This document shows, one piece after another, positions 1 through 5,561 of a DNA stretch of 5,561 nucleotides. The position numbers and the translations under genes were made by a program. The stretch is taken from the NCBI GenBank assembly GCA_030591285.1, contig JAUVBH010000128.1, forward strand, positions 1-5,561, given 5' to 3'. Position 1 is the stretch's first letter; every line of letters begins with the position of its first letter. The notes under the pieces were generated by a model. It had not been told where the DNA came from, ran no database searches, and saw nothing but the letters and a program-made list of their open reading frames with translations. This DNA comes from Thermoplasmatota archaeon. Its GTDB lineage: Archaea; Thermoplasmatota; Penumbrarchaeia; Penumbrarchaeales; Penumbrarchaeaceae.

Positions 1-166
1 CATTGATCACAACATCCGATGGACTAAAGCTATGGTTCATCGAATAGTTTTCTAGATCTATTTCAGAGTGATCATCGACCCCATCCCCCAAGGTTTGAGG
101 TAAGACCAATATCAAACATACAGCTAGCATTAAGCAGTTCCCGGCCCTGTTCACCAAATGATCCAT
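1..166 (-). CDS. N-terminal fragment of a secreted protein (signal peptide), runs off left edge
   Basis: Reading the minus strand from the ATG at 166-164, the frame stays open for 55 codons to the window edge. The product begins MDHLVNRAGNCLMLAV, then a hydrophobic core at about residues 11-23, then PQTLG-DG, which suits signal peptidase I cleavage near residues 27-28. The mature part starts acidic and polar (DGVDDHSEIDLENYS), as expected for an exported protein. No lipobox cysteine follows the core, so a lipoprotein is unlikely; the two Cys are within or before the core. The first in-frame stop upstream is at 227-229, so the start must lie between there and the hydrophobic core; a later ATG at 130-128 would remove the basic n-region and is less likely. 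A TATA-like box sits about 30 bases upstream. Too little of the mature protein is visible to name a family. The export call rests on a clear signal-peptide pattern; the function is unknown. Confidence 0.72.
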   Translation of the reverse strand, partial: MDHLVNRAGNCLMLAVCLILVLPQTLGDGVDDHSEIDLENYSMNHSFSPSDVVIN

Positions 167-194
167 GGACCATCCGGTATACGGCCGCTTGGAT

Positions 195-202
195 GTATTT
201 AT
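195..202 (-). promoter_or_regulatory. TATA-like box for the left-edge secreted gene
   Basis: On the minus strand this reads ATAAATAC, close to an archaeal TATA box. Its centre is about 32 bases ahead of the ATG at 166. With the usual 22-27 base distance to the transcription start, the mRNA would begin around 171-176, leaving a leader of only 5-10 bases. The box lies in the 67-base gap after the stop of the upstream membrane-protein frame, so this gene probably has its own promoter and is not simply co-transcribed. The assignment is by pattern and spacing only. Confidence 0.45.
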
Positions 203-233
203 CCAACGCAACTCGGATCCCCATTGCTAATCT

Positions 234-572
234 TCACTCATATAGAAAAAGAATTCCCCCCTGGGACCCCCCCGGGGAGTACACGCTAACCCATATAATA
301 AGCACATTTCTTTCGAATATTACAGGTATTAATGGGATAGGGATGTATGTGGCTATGAAAATGGTAACAATAACTGCTCCGAACTCTCGATTGCCGGTGA
401 TAAGTATCGCAAGAAATTCGAGAAAAAGACAGGACACTAAAAGGGAGACCCAGTAACTTTCTCTTCTAGTAACTGAAAGAACAATCCTTATATATACCAT
501 AATAACTGTTCTAATAAGGGGGTAAAACCAATTCAAAAAATCAAGGTATTCGAATTGGTTTTTAATGTCCAT
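234..572 (-). CDS. Probable small integral membrane protein, 112 aa, family not recognised
   Basis: The frame runs from ATG at 572-570 to TGA at 236-234. The product is strongly hydrophobic, with segments at about residues 14-33, 41-60, 64-85 and a shorter one at 88-98. Arg pairs (TRRES at about 35-39, and NRE near 62) sit between segments, a distribution typical of real membrane proteins and not of a chance reading. The C-terminal tail is Gly/Ser/Pro-rich (SPGGSQGG) and is encoded by a G-tract region. I recognise no family motif. Against it: the start is only 26 bases from the start of the divergent large gene, no convincing ribosome-binding site precedes it, and a promoter for the large gene seems to lie inside it. 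A start at the internal ATG 500-498 (residue 25) would ease the crowding but would shorten the first hydrophobic segment. It could also be a chance open frame in a long divergent intergenic region; the opposite strand is open over 193-456 too. Confidence 0.5.
   Translation of the reverse strand: MDIKNQFEYLDFLNWFYPLIRTVIMVYIRIVLSVTRRESYWVSLLVSCLFLEFLAILITGNREFGAVIVTIFIATYIPIPLIPVIFERNVLIIWVSVYSPGGSQGGILFLYE
256..277. repeat. C6 and C7 homopolymer tracts with a CCCCGGGG palindrome
   Basis: Six C (256-261), then TGGGA-type sequence, seven C (267-273) and four G (274-277) form the most GC-rich patch in the otherwise AT-leaning upstream region. On the minus strand these are G7 and G6 runs encoding the Gly-rich tail of the small membrane protein. 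All three minus-strand frames meet stops between 227 and 240, so slippage here would change only the last dozen or so residues. Confidence 0.7.
487..498 (+). promoter_or_regulatory. TATA-like box upstream of the large CARDB protein gene
   Basis: The sequence CTTATATATACC is the best archaeal TATA-box match ahead of the large gene. A transcription start about 25 bases downstream (near 515-520) would give a leader of roughly 80 bases containing the whole inverted repeat at 524-562. An alternative is the weaker TTTTTAAT at about 559-566, which would place the start near 590 and give a leader of about 10 bases. TATATA reads the same on both strands, so direction is assigned only from context. It lies inside the minus-strand membrane-protein frame. 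Confidence 0.4.
524..562. repeat. Perfect 11-base inverted repeat with 17-base spacer before the large gene
   Basis: AAAACCAATTC at 524-534 is matched exactly by its reverse complement GAATTGGTTTT at 552-562. The spacer includes half of an additional palindrome, ATTCGAAT (548-555). The right arm runs into two or three more bases of T/A, ending 36 bases before the preferred start of the large gene. It could be an operator for a dimeric regulator, a stem-loop in the leader RNA, or, less likely, a terminator. In the minus-strand membrane-protein frame it would encode the NQF...LNWF stretch near the N-terminus. Confidence 0.6.
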
Positions 573-588
573 AAGTGGTTCTTTGGAT

Positions 589-596
589 GGTGGATC
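589..596 (+). promoter_or_regulatory. Ribosome-binding site of the large gene
   Basis: GGTGGATC resembles GGTGATC, the complement of the archaeal 16S rRNA tail, with one extra G. GGTG ends 6 bases before ATG 599 and 9 bases before ATG 602, which favours these two adjacent starts over the in-frame ATG at 587 or GTG at 575. An in-frame TAA at 572-574 rules out any longer N-terminus. Confidence 0.5.
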
Positions 597-598
597 GC

Positions 599-718
599 AT
601 GATGGAAGAAAGTTCTTCGAAATTTAGGAAACTGATGCCAGTGACACTCGTTTTGATGCTTCTAATTGCAGCATCATATGGTCTATTGCTGGCAACAGAG
701 GAACCTGCAGTTGGGGCT
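599..718 (+). other. Signal peptide / N-terminal membrane segment of the large protein
   Basis: Residues 1-40 have a basic n-region (KFRK at 8-11) and a hydrophobic core from about 12 to 32 (LMPVTLVLMLLIAASYGLLL), followed by an acidic TEEP and then AVGA-TS, a plausible signal peptidase I site after residue 40. The core is about 20 residues, somewhat long for a cleaved signal, so it could also remain as an N-terminal anchor. Either way the bulk of the protein is outside the cytoplasm. Confidence 0.85.
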
Positions 719-3700
719 ACCAGTGTAGGTTCGATAATAGTAACTAGCGGAACGGTAAAGAGCTTCAACAATGTCAATTATCTTCTTGATGGAGACATCG
801 CTGTAGATGGTACCAACAGCAAACTCACCTTTACTAATTCAACGATCACCCTTTCCCAGGATGTGGGAATTGATGGATCTTTTGGTGGCGGGGATGATCA
901 CAATTACACGATCAGGGTTCAAAACGGTGGAAGTCTGGAATTGATAAATTCAAAACTTACAACCCAGACAGGACAGCTGAATCCCTATTTCAAGATCGAT
1001 GTGACAGTTGATGGATCCGGGTCTTCACTGAAGTTCCAGGATTCAGATGTGGAGGGCCCAGGAGAGATAATGGTCTCAAATCGTGCCCGCTTAGAAGCTG
1101 ACACCTCTTATTTCTATGAGCTTCAGGACCAGAGCAATCTGGCCTTTGACATAGATGGAGATGGAAGCACATCTGATGATTCAGATTACAATGATGACGG
1201 ACCGAGGTTCACATTCTCATCCGGTTCATCTGGTTTGATCGTAGATTCAGAGCTCCGGGATACCTTCTCATTCAATACTCCAACCAGAGATGGTCTCATT
1301 GCTGGGAACATCACTGTCCAGGGTCTTGGTACCAACCTAACGGTTATCAATTCGTTCCTTGATGTGGACTTCGAAACGAGCTCCTCGACAGGGTCGCACA
1401 ACATGCTAAAGGTTGAAAGTGGTGCTATAGCGCACTTGGTTGGTGTTGGAGTCAATGTTTCAGCTTCAACCCCAATTCATCCAGCTTTTATGATCAATGA
1501 TGCATCTTCAAAGATCGTCTATTATCGATGGATCGGCGCTGAGGTCCTCGATGGCATGGGTATCCAGGTGGAAGATGAGAGAGTAACAGTTTACAGGGTC
1601 GAAGGAAATAGGGATCTTCGATTAACAAGCTCCTATCTGACATCAGATATCCTTACCTACATGGGTCGAAATGGTCTCACATGGAACAACTCAGGATCAG
1701 ATGGATGGTCATTCATGCCCGTGATCACTGATGTATTCACATTGGGTTCAATGCCAAACTCCGATTCGTATCCGGATTTCAGAGTTTCCGTCTCACTTGA
1801 CGGGGAAACCGTTCAAGCTTCTACAAGCTTCCAGAACTATCCTAACATTCCTGGAAAAGGGGATTCCGAGAGCCTTTTCCAGAGAGCAAGGGATGGCGAC
1901 ACAGTTAGCACCAAGGCGATATCCCTTCTGGGTGGGCCGATCAAATTCAAGAGATATATCACAACTCCCTCGAGTTCATCCTTCTTCACTGGGATTGATG
2001 TTGACCTTACGGTTACAGGTTCAGCATCCCTTAGAGGAACATCAACTGTTATCGATGGTGTCTTCTATCCCTCCTACTATGCTTTCGATGGACATCTGAT
2101 CATCAGATCAGGAGGTCATCTTACGATCAATGACACCACCGTTGCATTCCTGACCGATGACTCCCCGGCATACATTCTGATAGAGAATGGCGGGATATTG
2201 GATATGGATAATGTAACACTCACTGGATCTGGAGCCAATGACCTCTATGTCTACCTCACTGGATCTGGTAGTCCTACCCTGACCTTGAATGAGGGAAATA
2301 TGAACATAGGTAATCTTGTTGCAAGGGATACAGGGAATGTGGATGTGAACTGTGAGGTCTTTAATGGTTCACTCAACATGGTTGGAGCCGGCGTGGATGT
2401 TATGATCTCGGCTGATACCATCAAAACCGATGATCTCTTTGCGGAAAACTGCATGCTGCAATTGGATGGAAGTCCCGTCAGGATCAGCAACCTGGAATGG
2501 TCCGGTGTGAACTTCATTTCATACGACTCATCATTTGATTCTACATTGGATATTGATAATTATGCACTACTGACAAATGTGACCTTCATCGGGTCACTAC
2601 CCCAGGGAAGATCAAGCTGGTTGAAACCAATAGATTCCGGTGTGATCGGAAGAGCATGGTGGGCAAACGCCCAGGTCGTTGACTCTGTTGACAACTCTCT
2701 TGGCGGTTCCCTCCTGAATGTGCAAAGGGTTAATGGACCAATCCTTGTAGATGTCTCAAGCCATACAACAGATATGTATGGGAAAGCAACCTTCCCTCTT
2801 GTTCAGGAGGAGCTGAGAACAACCGGAAGGACTTTCCTTGGTAACTACAAATTAACTGCATCATACAGAGGTTATTCATCCAACCCTCAGACAGCACTCG
2901 TTACCGGATCCGATGTGGATGCGGTCATTACCATCCCTGGAGGACCAAATCTAATACCCAATGAACTTTCTGTTCAGGGAACTTTGATCGATGGCTTCCC
3001 AGTCACATTGGTAGGCAATGTTTCCAATATCGGAGAATTCGATGCAGGTCCTTTCATGGTCAGCATCGAGATAGATGGGGAGAGCATCGGTGAGGTTGCT
3101 GTCTCCGGTCTAGCTTCCAACGCGTTCACAGAGGTCATGGTAGAGTGGATCACTGAGGAAGGAGAGACCAATATTGGCATTGCTATTGATCCGATGAATG
3201 AAGTTACTGAGACCATGGAGGATGACAATACTTTCTCACAACTCAATGTCATAGGTCTCGGACCGGATTATTCAGCCGAGCTGTCCATACCTCCACAGGT
3301 TTGGGCATATAACACCGAGGGAAACTTCGATCTTATCGTTCGAAATGAGGGCGATGAGGATCCAGAAGAGAATGGCTTATACGTTAACATAACCTGGGTG
3401 TCGGGATTCCAGAGTGGAGAGATCGCCTCATACCTGCAGTTTGATTACATCACTCCTGAGTCATTAATTGCACAGAACATCAAATGGACCCCTACCATAA
3501 CCGGTCTGGTTTCGATCAGGGTGGAATTGTTCTCTAAATATGATAGGGTCCCAATAAACTCCTATGATACTGAGATAATCACCATTTTGACACTGCCCGA
3601 TCTGAAGATCGCACTGAATTCATTTCAGGTCGACTCACCAATTCCAGTTACAATAAATTCGTCCATCGATGTCCAGTTGACCATCGAAAATGTAGGTGAG

Positions 3701-5561
3701 ATCCCTGCAGGGGACTTCATGGTCAGACTTTATGATACAGACAAGACACCGGAGAATATGATCGGTAGTGAAGTTCTCGTCCATGGACTTGATCCCGAGG
3801 GATTGCAGGATGTAGTCTTCAACTGGAACACCGGATTGCCCATAGGATACCACGACATTATTGTTGTGATCGACCCATTGAACTCTGTCATCGAACAGAA
3901 CGAGACCAACAATGAAATTGTCTTCAAAGTTATGGTCGATACACCACCAGACCTGACCTTTACAAATGTGGTCGGTGGAAGTCCAAGGATCATTACAGAA
4001 GGAAAGAACATGACCTTCTGGGCAACAGTGAAGAACGTTGGAAGGACCAAGGCCATGGATGCAGGGATACATTTCTATCTGGACTCAGATACTAATATGG
4101 TCGAAACCAGATCCATTGACCTATCACCCGGCCAGGAAATGAATGTAACCTTCGGGTGGACCGCTGAGGGGGTCGGACTTCACACTATGTTCATTGTAGC
4201 AGATCTCTGGGATGACATCAAGGAACCCGTGGAAGATAACAATCTTCGATCAGTCGACTTTGAGGTCATTTCCAAACCGGATCTTTTCATGGAGGAGAAT
4301 GATCTCAGGATCGATTTCGAAGGAGAGATCGGGATAGGGGATAATGTAGAGATAACCGCGACTATCCGAAACTCCGGAGACACCGATGCGAGACATGTTT
4401 TCATCCGTTTCTATGAGGGTGACCCATCTCTCGGTGGAAAGATCATATCATGGAAGGAGACCCAACCTTCTGTCTCGATCGATACCATTGGTGCAGGCGA
4501 CATAAGTTTCGCCAATGTGACATGGACACCAAATACCGGTGGATATCACGATATCTATGTTGTTCTTGATCTCGCCAATGCAGTGGATGAATCCGATGAG
4601 GATAACAATAAGGTCTCCTGGCCTGTCTATGTTCTTACCCTGCCTGATGTCACCTTCTCCAATCTCTCGTTATTCCAGGGAGACTTCGAAGTAGATTCAG
4701 CTGGTGTCGGTAAAACATTGATAGTCAATGCAACCATCGAAAATATCGGAGACACGGATGCTCCTGCCTTCAAGGTCAATTTCTACAATGGAGATTTCGA
4801 GAATGACCCACAGGCTCTGCCTCTTGGGTCTGATGTTGTATATCTTGCAGGAACCCTTAAGGGCAACTCTAAAATGTTCATTGAGATGCCCTGGAGAGTA
4901 GGATATCCAAAGGGTATCAGGACAATTATCGTTACCACTGAGGTAATAGATGGGATCGAACAGACTCCAAATAACAACATTATCTCAGTCCCGATAGAGA
5001 TCTTTGATATCGATGATGTTCCAGAACTGATGCCACTGAACGAGACCTTGACCATCTCATCCGGTTATTCCGGGATCGAGATCGATCTGGAAACGAATCC
5101 TGTGGCCTACCAGGGAATGAACATATCCCTTGATCTTTCTATATCCAATATTGGTGGGAAAGCTGCAAGCAATACATCGATCATTTTCATGGCCTCAAAT
5201 GGAACTGATTCCTGGGTTGAGTTCACGACAGAATTGCCATTCATCGAGAACAACGGCACCGATTTCATATCTGGCTATTGGAACCTCAGGGATGTTGGTA
5301 TTAATGTCCTGAAGGTCATTGTGGATCCAGAGAATGGAATAAGGGAGTTCGATGAGGGTAACAATATACTGACCTTGGTCCTTGAGGTAATGGAAGCTCC
5401 TGATGTAAATGTAACTCTGGTTCGGGATGGCGACCATTACAATCTGGAGACGGGTCAATTCGATATGACCAAGGGGAAGGATTACGAAGTTTCTTTCCTA
5501 ATTCGGAACCTTGGAAACAACTCATTCACCGATCTGCTTGTAGAGTATAGTGGACCTGCCG
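599..5561 (+). CDS. Giant secreted CARDB-repeat surface protein with beta-helix-like N-terminal half (3' end outside window)
   Basis: One frame stays open for 1654 codons from ATG 599 to the right edge, with no stop. Reading it through gives: signal peptide or N-terminal anchor (residues 1-40); a beta-helix-like module (about 55-182); an Asp-rich DxDxDG loop (184-201); a beta-rich region of unknown fold (about 205-490); a second beta-helix-like module (about 495-680); an Ig/carboxypeptidase-regulatory-like segment (about 700-780, with TDMYGKATFP at 724-733); and CARDB-type repeats from 783 onward. CARDB modules are extracellular beta-sandwiches linked to adhesion and are common in large archaeal surface proteins. 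The protein is acidic, has over two dozen N-X-S/T sequons and only two Cys (585, 618), all typical of an exported, probably N-glycosylated archaeal protein. No catalytic motif is seen. It stands alone on its strand in this window. A C-terminal membrane anchor or further repeats would lie past the edge. Starts at 602 or 587 are possible. An enzymatic domain beyond the edge cannot be excluded. Confidence 0.93.
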   Translation, partial: MMEESSSKFRKLMPVTLVLMLLIAASYGLLLATEEPAVGATSVGSIIVTSGTVKSFNNVNYLLDGDIAVDGTNSKLTFTNSTITLSQDVGIDGSFGGGDDHNYTIRVQNGGSLELINSKLTTQTGQLNPYFKIDVTVDGSGSSLKFQDSDVEGPGEIMVSNRARLEADTSYFYELQDQSNLAFDIDGDGSTSDDSDYNDDGPRFTFSSGSSGLIVDSELRDTFSFNTPTRDGLIAGNITVQGLGTNLTVINSFLDVDFETSSSTGSHNMLKVESGAIAHLVGVGVNVSASTPIHPAFMINDASSKIVYYRWIGAEVLDGMGIQVEDERVTVYRVEGNRDLRLTSSYLTSDILTYMGRNGLTWNNSGSDGWSFMPVITDVFTLGSMPNSDSYPDFRVSVSLDGETVQASTSFQNYPNIPGKGDSESLFQRARDGDTVSTKAISLLGGPIKFKRYITTPSSSSFFTGIDVDLTVTGSASLRGTSTVIDGVFYPSYYAFDGHLIIRSGGHLTINDTTVAFLTDDSPAYILIENGGILDMDNVTLTGSGANDLYVYLTGSGSPTLTLNEGNMNIGNLVARDTGNVDVNCEVFNGSLNMVGAGVDVMISADTIKTDDLFAENCMLQLDGSPVRISNLEWSGVNFISYDSSFDSTLDIDNYALLTNVTFIGSLPQGRSSWLKPIDSGVIGRAWWANAQVVDSVDNSLGGSLLNVQRVNGPILVDVSSHTTDMYGKATFPLVQEELRTTGRTFLGNYKLTASYRGYSSNPQTALVTGSDVDAVITIPGGPNLIPNELSVQGTLIDGFPVTLVGNVSNIGEFDAGPFMVSIEIDGESIGEVAVSGLASNAFTEVMVEWITEEGETNIGIAIDPMNEVTETMEDDNTFSQLNVIGLGPDYSAELSIPPQVWAYNTEGNFDLIVRNEGDEDPEENGLYVNITWVSGFQSGEIASYLQFDYITPESLIAQNIKWTPTITGLVSIRVELFSKYDRVPINSYDTEIITILTLPDLKIALNSFQVDSPIPVTINSSIDVQLTIENVGEIPAGDFMVRLYDTDKTPENMIGSEVLVHGLDPEGLQDVVFNWNTGLPIGYHDIIVVIDPLNSVIEQNETNNEIVFKVMVDTPPDLTFTNVVGGSPRIITEGKNMTFWATVKNVGRTKAMDAGIHFYLDSDTNMVETRSIDLSPGQEMNVTFGWTAEGVGLHTMFIVADLWDDIKEPVEDNNLRSVDFEVISKPDLFMEENDLRIDFEGEIGIGDNVEITATIRNSGDTDARHVFIRFYEGDPSLGGKIISWKETQPSVSIDTIGAGDISFANVTWTPNTGGYHDIYVVLDLANAVDESDEDNNKVSWPVYVLTLPDVTFSNLSLFQGDFEVDSAGVGKTLIVNATIENIGDTDAPAFKVNFYNGDFENDPQALPLGSDVVYLAGTLKGNSKMFIEMPWRVGYPKGIRTIIVTTEVIDGIEQTPNNNIISVPIEIFDIDDVPELMPLNETLTISSGYSGIEIDLETNPVAYQGMNISLDLSISNIGGKAASNTSIIFMASNGTDSWVEFTTELPFIENNGTDFISGYWNLRDVGINVLKVIVDPENGIREFDEGNNILTLVLEVMEAPDVNVTLVRDGDHYNLETGQFDMTKGKDYEVSFLIRNLGNNSFTDLLVEYSGPA
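761..1144 (+). other. First beta-helix-like module (residues about 55-182)
   Basis: Short rungs alternate hydrophobic residues with Asn/Ser/Thr/Gly turns: LLDGDIAVDG, SKLTFTNSTITL, YTIRVQNGGSLELINSKLTT, SSLKFQDSDVEG. The recurring 'xGGSLxLxNSxLT' pattern is typical of right-handed parallel beta-helices in archaeal surface proteins. This is assigned by pattern alone; the number of rungs cannot be fixed by eye. Confidence 0.5.
1148..1201 (+). other. Asp-rich putative calcium-binding double loop (residues 184-201)
   Basis: The residues read DIDGDGSTSDDSDYNDDG. The first part has the D-x-D-x-D-G spacing (184, 186, 188, 189) and the second has D194, D196, N198, D200, G201, so ten Asp/Asn carboxylate or amide ligands occur in 18 residues. 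Such loops bind calcium in dockerin, thrombospondin type 3 and related extracellular modules. The flanking EF-hand helices are not evident, so a free-standing loop joining beta modules is more likely than a true EF-hand. Confidence 0.5.
2081..2640 (+). other. Second beta-helix-like module (residues about 495-681)
   Basis: The same rung pattern as near the N-terminus returns: FDGHLIIRSGGHLTINDTTV, then AYILIENGGILDMDNVTLTG, then PTLTLNEGNMNIGNLVARD and further short strands ending near TNVTFIGSLP. The 'hydrophobic-GG-x-L-x-(I/M)-x-(D/N)-x-T/V-T' spacing of about 20-30 residues per turn is clear in the first two rungs. It contains both cysteines of the visible protein (585 and 618). The stretch after it (about 700-780) carries a D-x-x-G-K-A-x-F motif, like Ig-type or carboxypeptidase-regulatory spacer domains. 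Confidence 0.55.
2945..5561 (+). repeat. Array of eight CARDB-type protein repeats (last one cut by the edge)
   Basis: Repeat starts fall at residues 783 (PNL), 889 (PDY), 1000 (PDL), 1117 (PDL), 1227 (PDL), 1349 (PDV), 1475 (PEL) and 1601 (PDV). The CARDB signature recurs in each: a Pro-Asp start, a middle strand with (V/I)xN(V/I/S)G followed by a small-residue turn (NIGEFDAG, NVGEIPAG, NVGRTKAM, NSGDTDAR, NIGDTDAP, NIGGKAAS), an aromatic W or F in the strand before G-x-H/N, and a closing acidic turn ending in NN (EDDN 874-877, ETNN 1102-1105, EDNN 1212-1215, DNN 1335-1337, PNNN 1457-1460, EGNN 1586-1589). Repeat 2 (889-999) has the NEG turn but no closing NN. The repeats differ widely in DNA sequence, so the duplications are old. 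The array continues past the window. Confidence 0.88.

Noticed and set aside
193..456. Plus-strand open frame of 87 codons upstream of the large gene
   Set aside because: It lies opposite the hydrophobic minus-strand frame, has no ribosome-binding site, and its product shows no signal, membrane or domain pattern. It is most likely a shadow.
552..567. Intrinsic terminator formed by the inverted repeat and trailing T run
   Set aside because: The stem is AT-rich, the loop is 17 bases, the T run is part of the stem arm, and no plus-strand gene ends upstream. A regulatory role fits better.
1731..2099. Plus-strand open frame of 122 codons in another frame
   Set aside because: It overlaps the large gene entirely, has no ribosome-binding site, and is a low-complexity, Leu/Ser/Pro/Arg-rich shadow.
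3635..4072. Minus-strand open frames of 145 and 108 codons (3635-4072 and 3730-4056)
   Set aside because: Both lie inside the CARDB array, whose plus-strand reading is continuous with clear repeat motifs. The products (for example, many His, Trp and Cys in the longer one) show no family pattern.
4180..5525. Several minus-strand frames of 69-90 codons plus one 60-codon plus-strand frame opposite or within repeats 4-8
   Set aside because: All are internal to the large gene and are Ser/Ile/Pro-rich reversals of its acidic, Ile/Asp-rich codons. None has a start context or a recognisable product.
2945..5561. DNA-level tandem repeats or a CRISPR array in the right half
   Set aside because: The periodicity exists only in the protein. 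The repeat units differ strongly in nucleotide sequence, and no short identical repeats with spacers are seen.

Overview
The window most likely comes from an archaeon, and I lean towards a Thermoplasmatota-type euryarchaeote. The reasons are short A/T-rich TATA-like boxes about 25-30 bases ahead of gene starts, heavy use of AGA/AGG and ATA codons, a GGTG-type ribosome-binding site, and a giant secreted protein built from beta-helix-like and CARDB modules rich in N-X-S/T sequons. No marker gene is present, so the lineage is an inference.

Layout: (1) Bases 1-166, minus strand: the first 55 codons of a secreted protein that runs off the left edge. It has a clear signal peptide and a TATA-like box (195-202) that predicts an almost leaderless transcript. 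(2) Bases 234-572, minus strand: a probable 112-residue membrane protein with three or four hydrophobic segments and no recognised family. (3) Bases 486-598: a control region holding a TATA-like box, a perfect 11-base inverted repeat and a ribosome-binding site, partly overlapping the membrane-protein frame. (4) Base 599 to the right edge, plus strand: one uninterrupted frame of 1654 codons with no stop, filling almost 90% of the window. It encodes a signal peptide, a beta-helix-like module, an Asp-rich putative calcium loop, a beta-rich region of unknown fold, a second beta-helix-like module, a short Ig/carboxypeptidase-regulatory-like segment, and then a train of CARDB-type beta-sandwich repeats (seven complete or degenerate, an eighth cut by the edge).

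The two secreted products point away from each other around the small membrane-protein frame, so the window looks like part of a cell-surface locus. I see no enzyme, mobile element, CRISPR array or RNA gene. The large protein is most plausibly a surface-exposed adhesive, scaffold or envelope protein; its ligand and its C-terminal anchor lie outside what can be read here.
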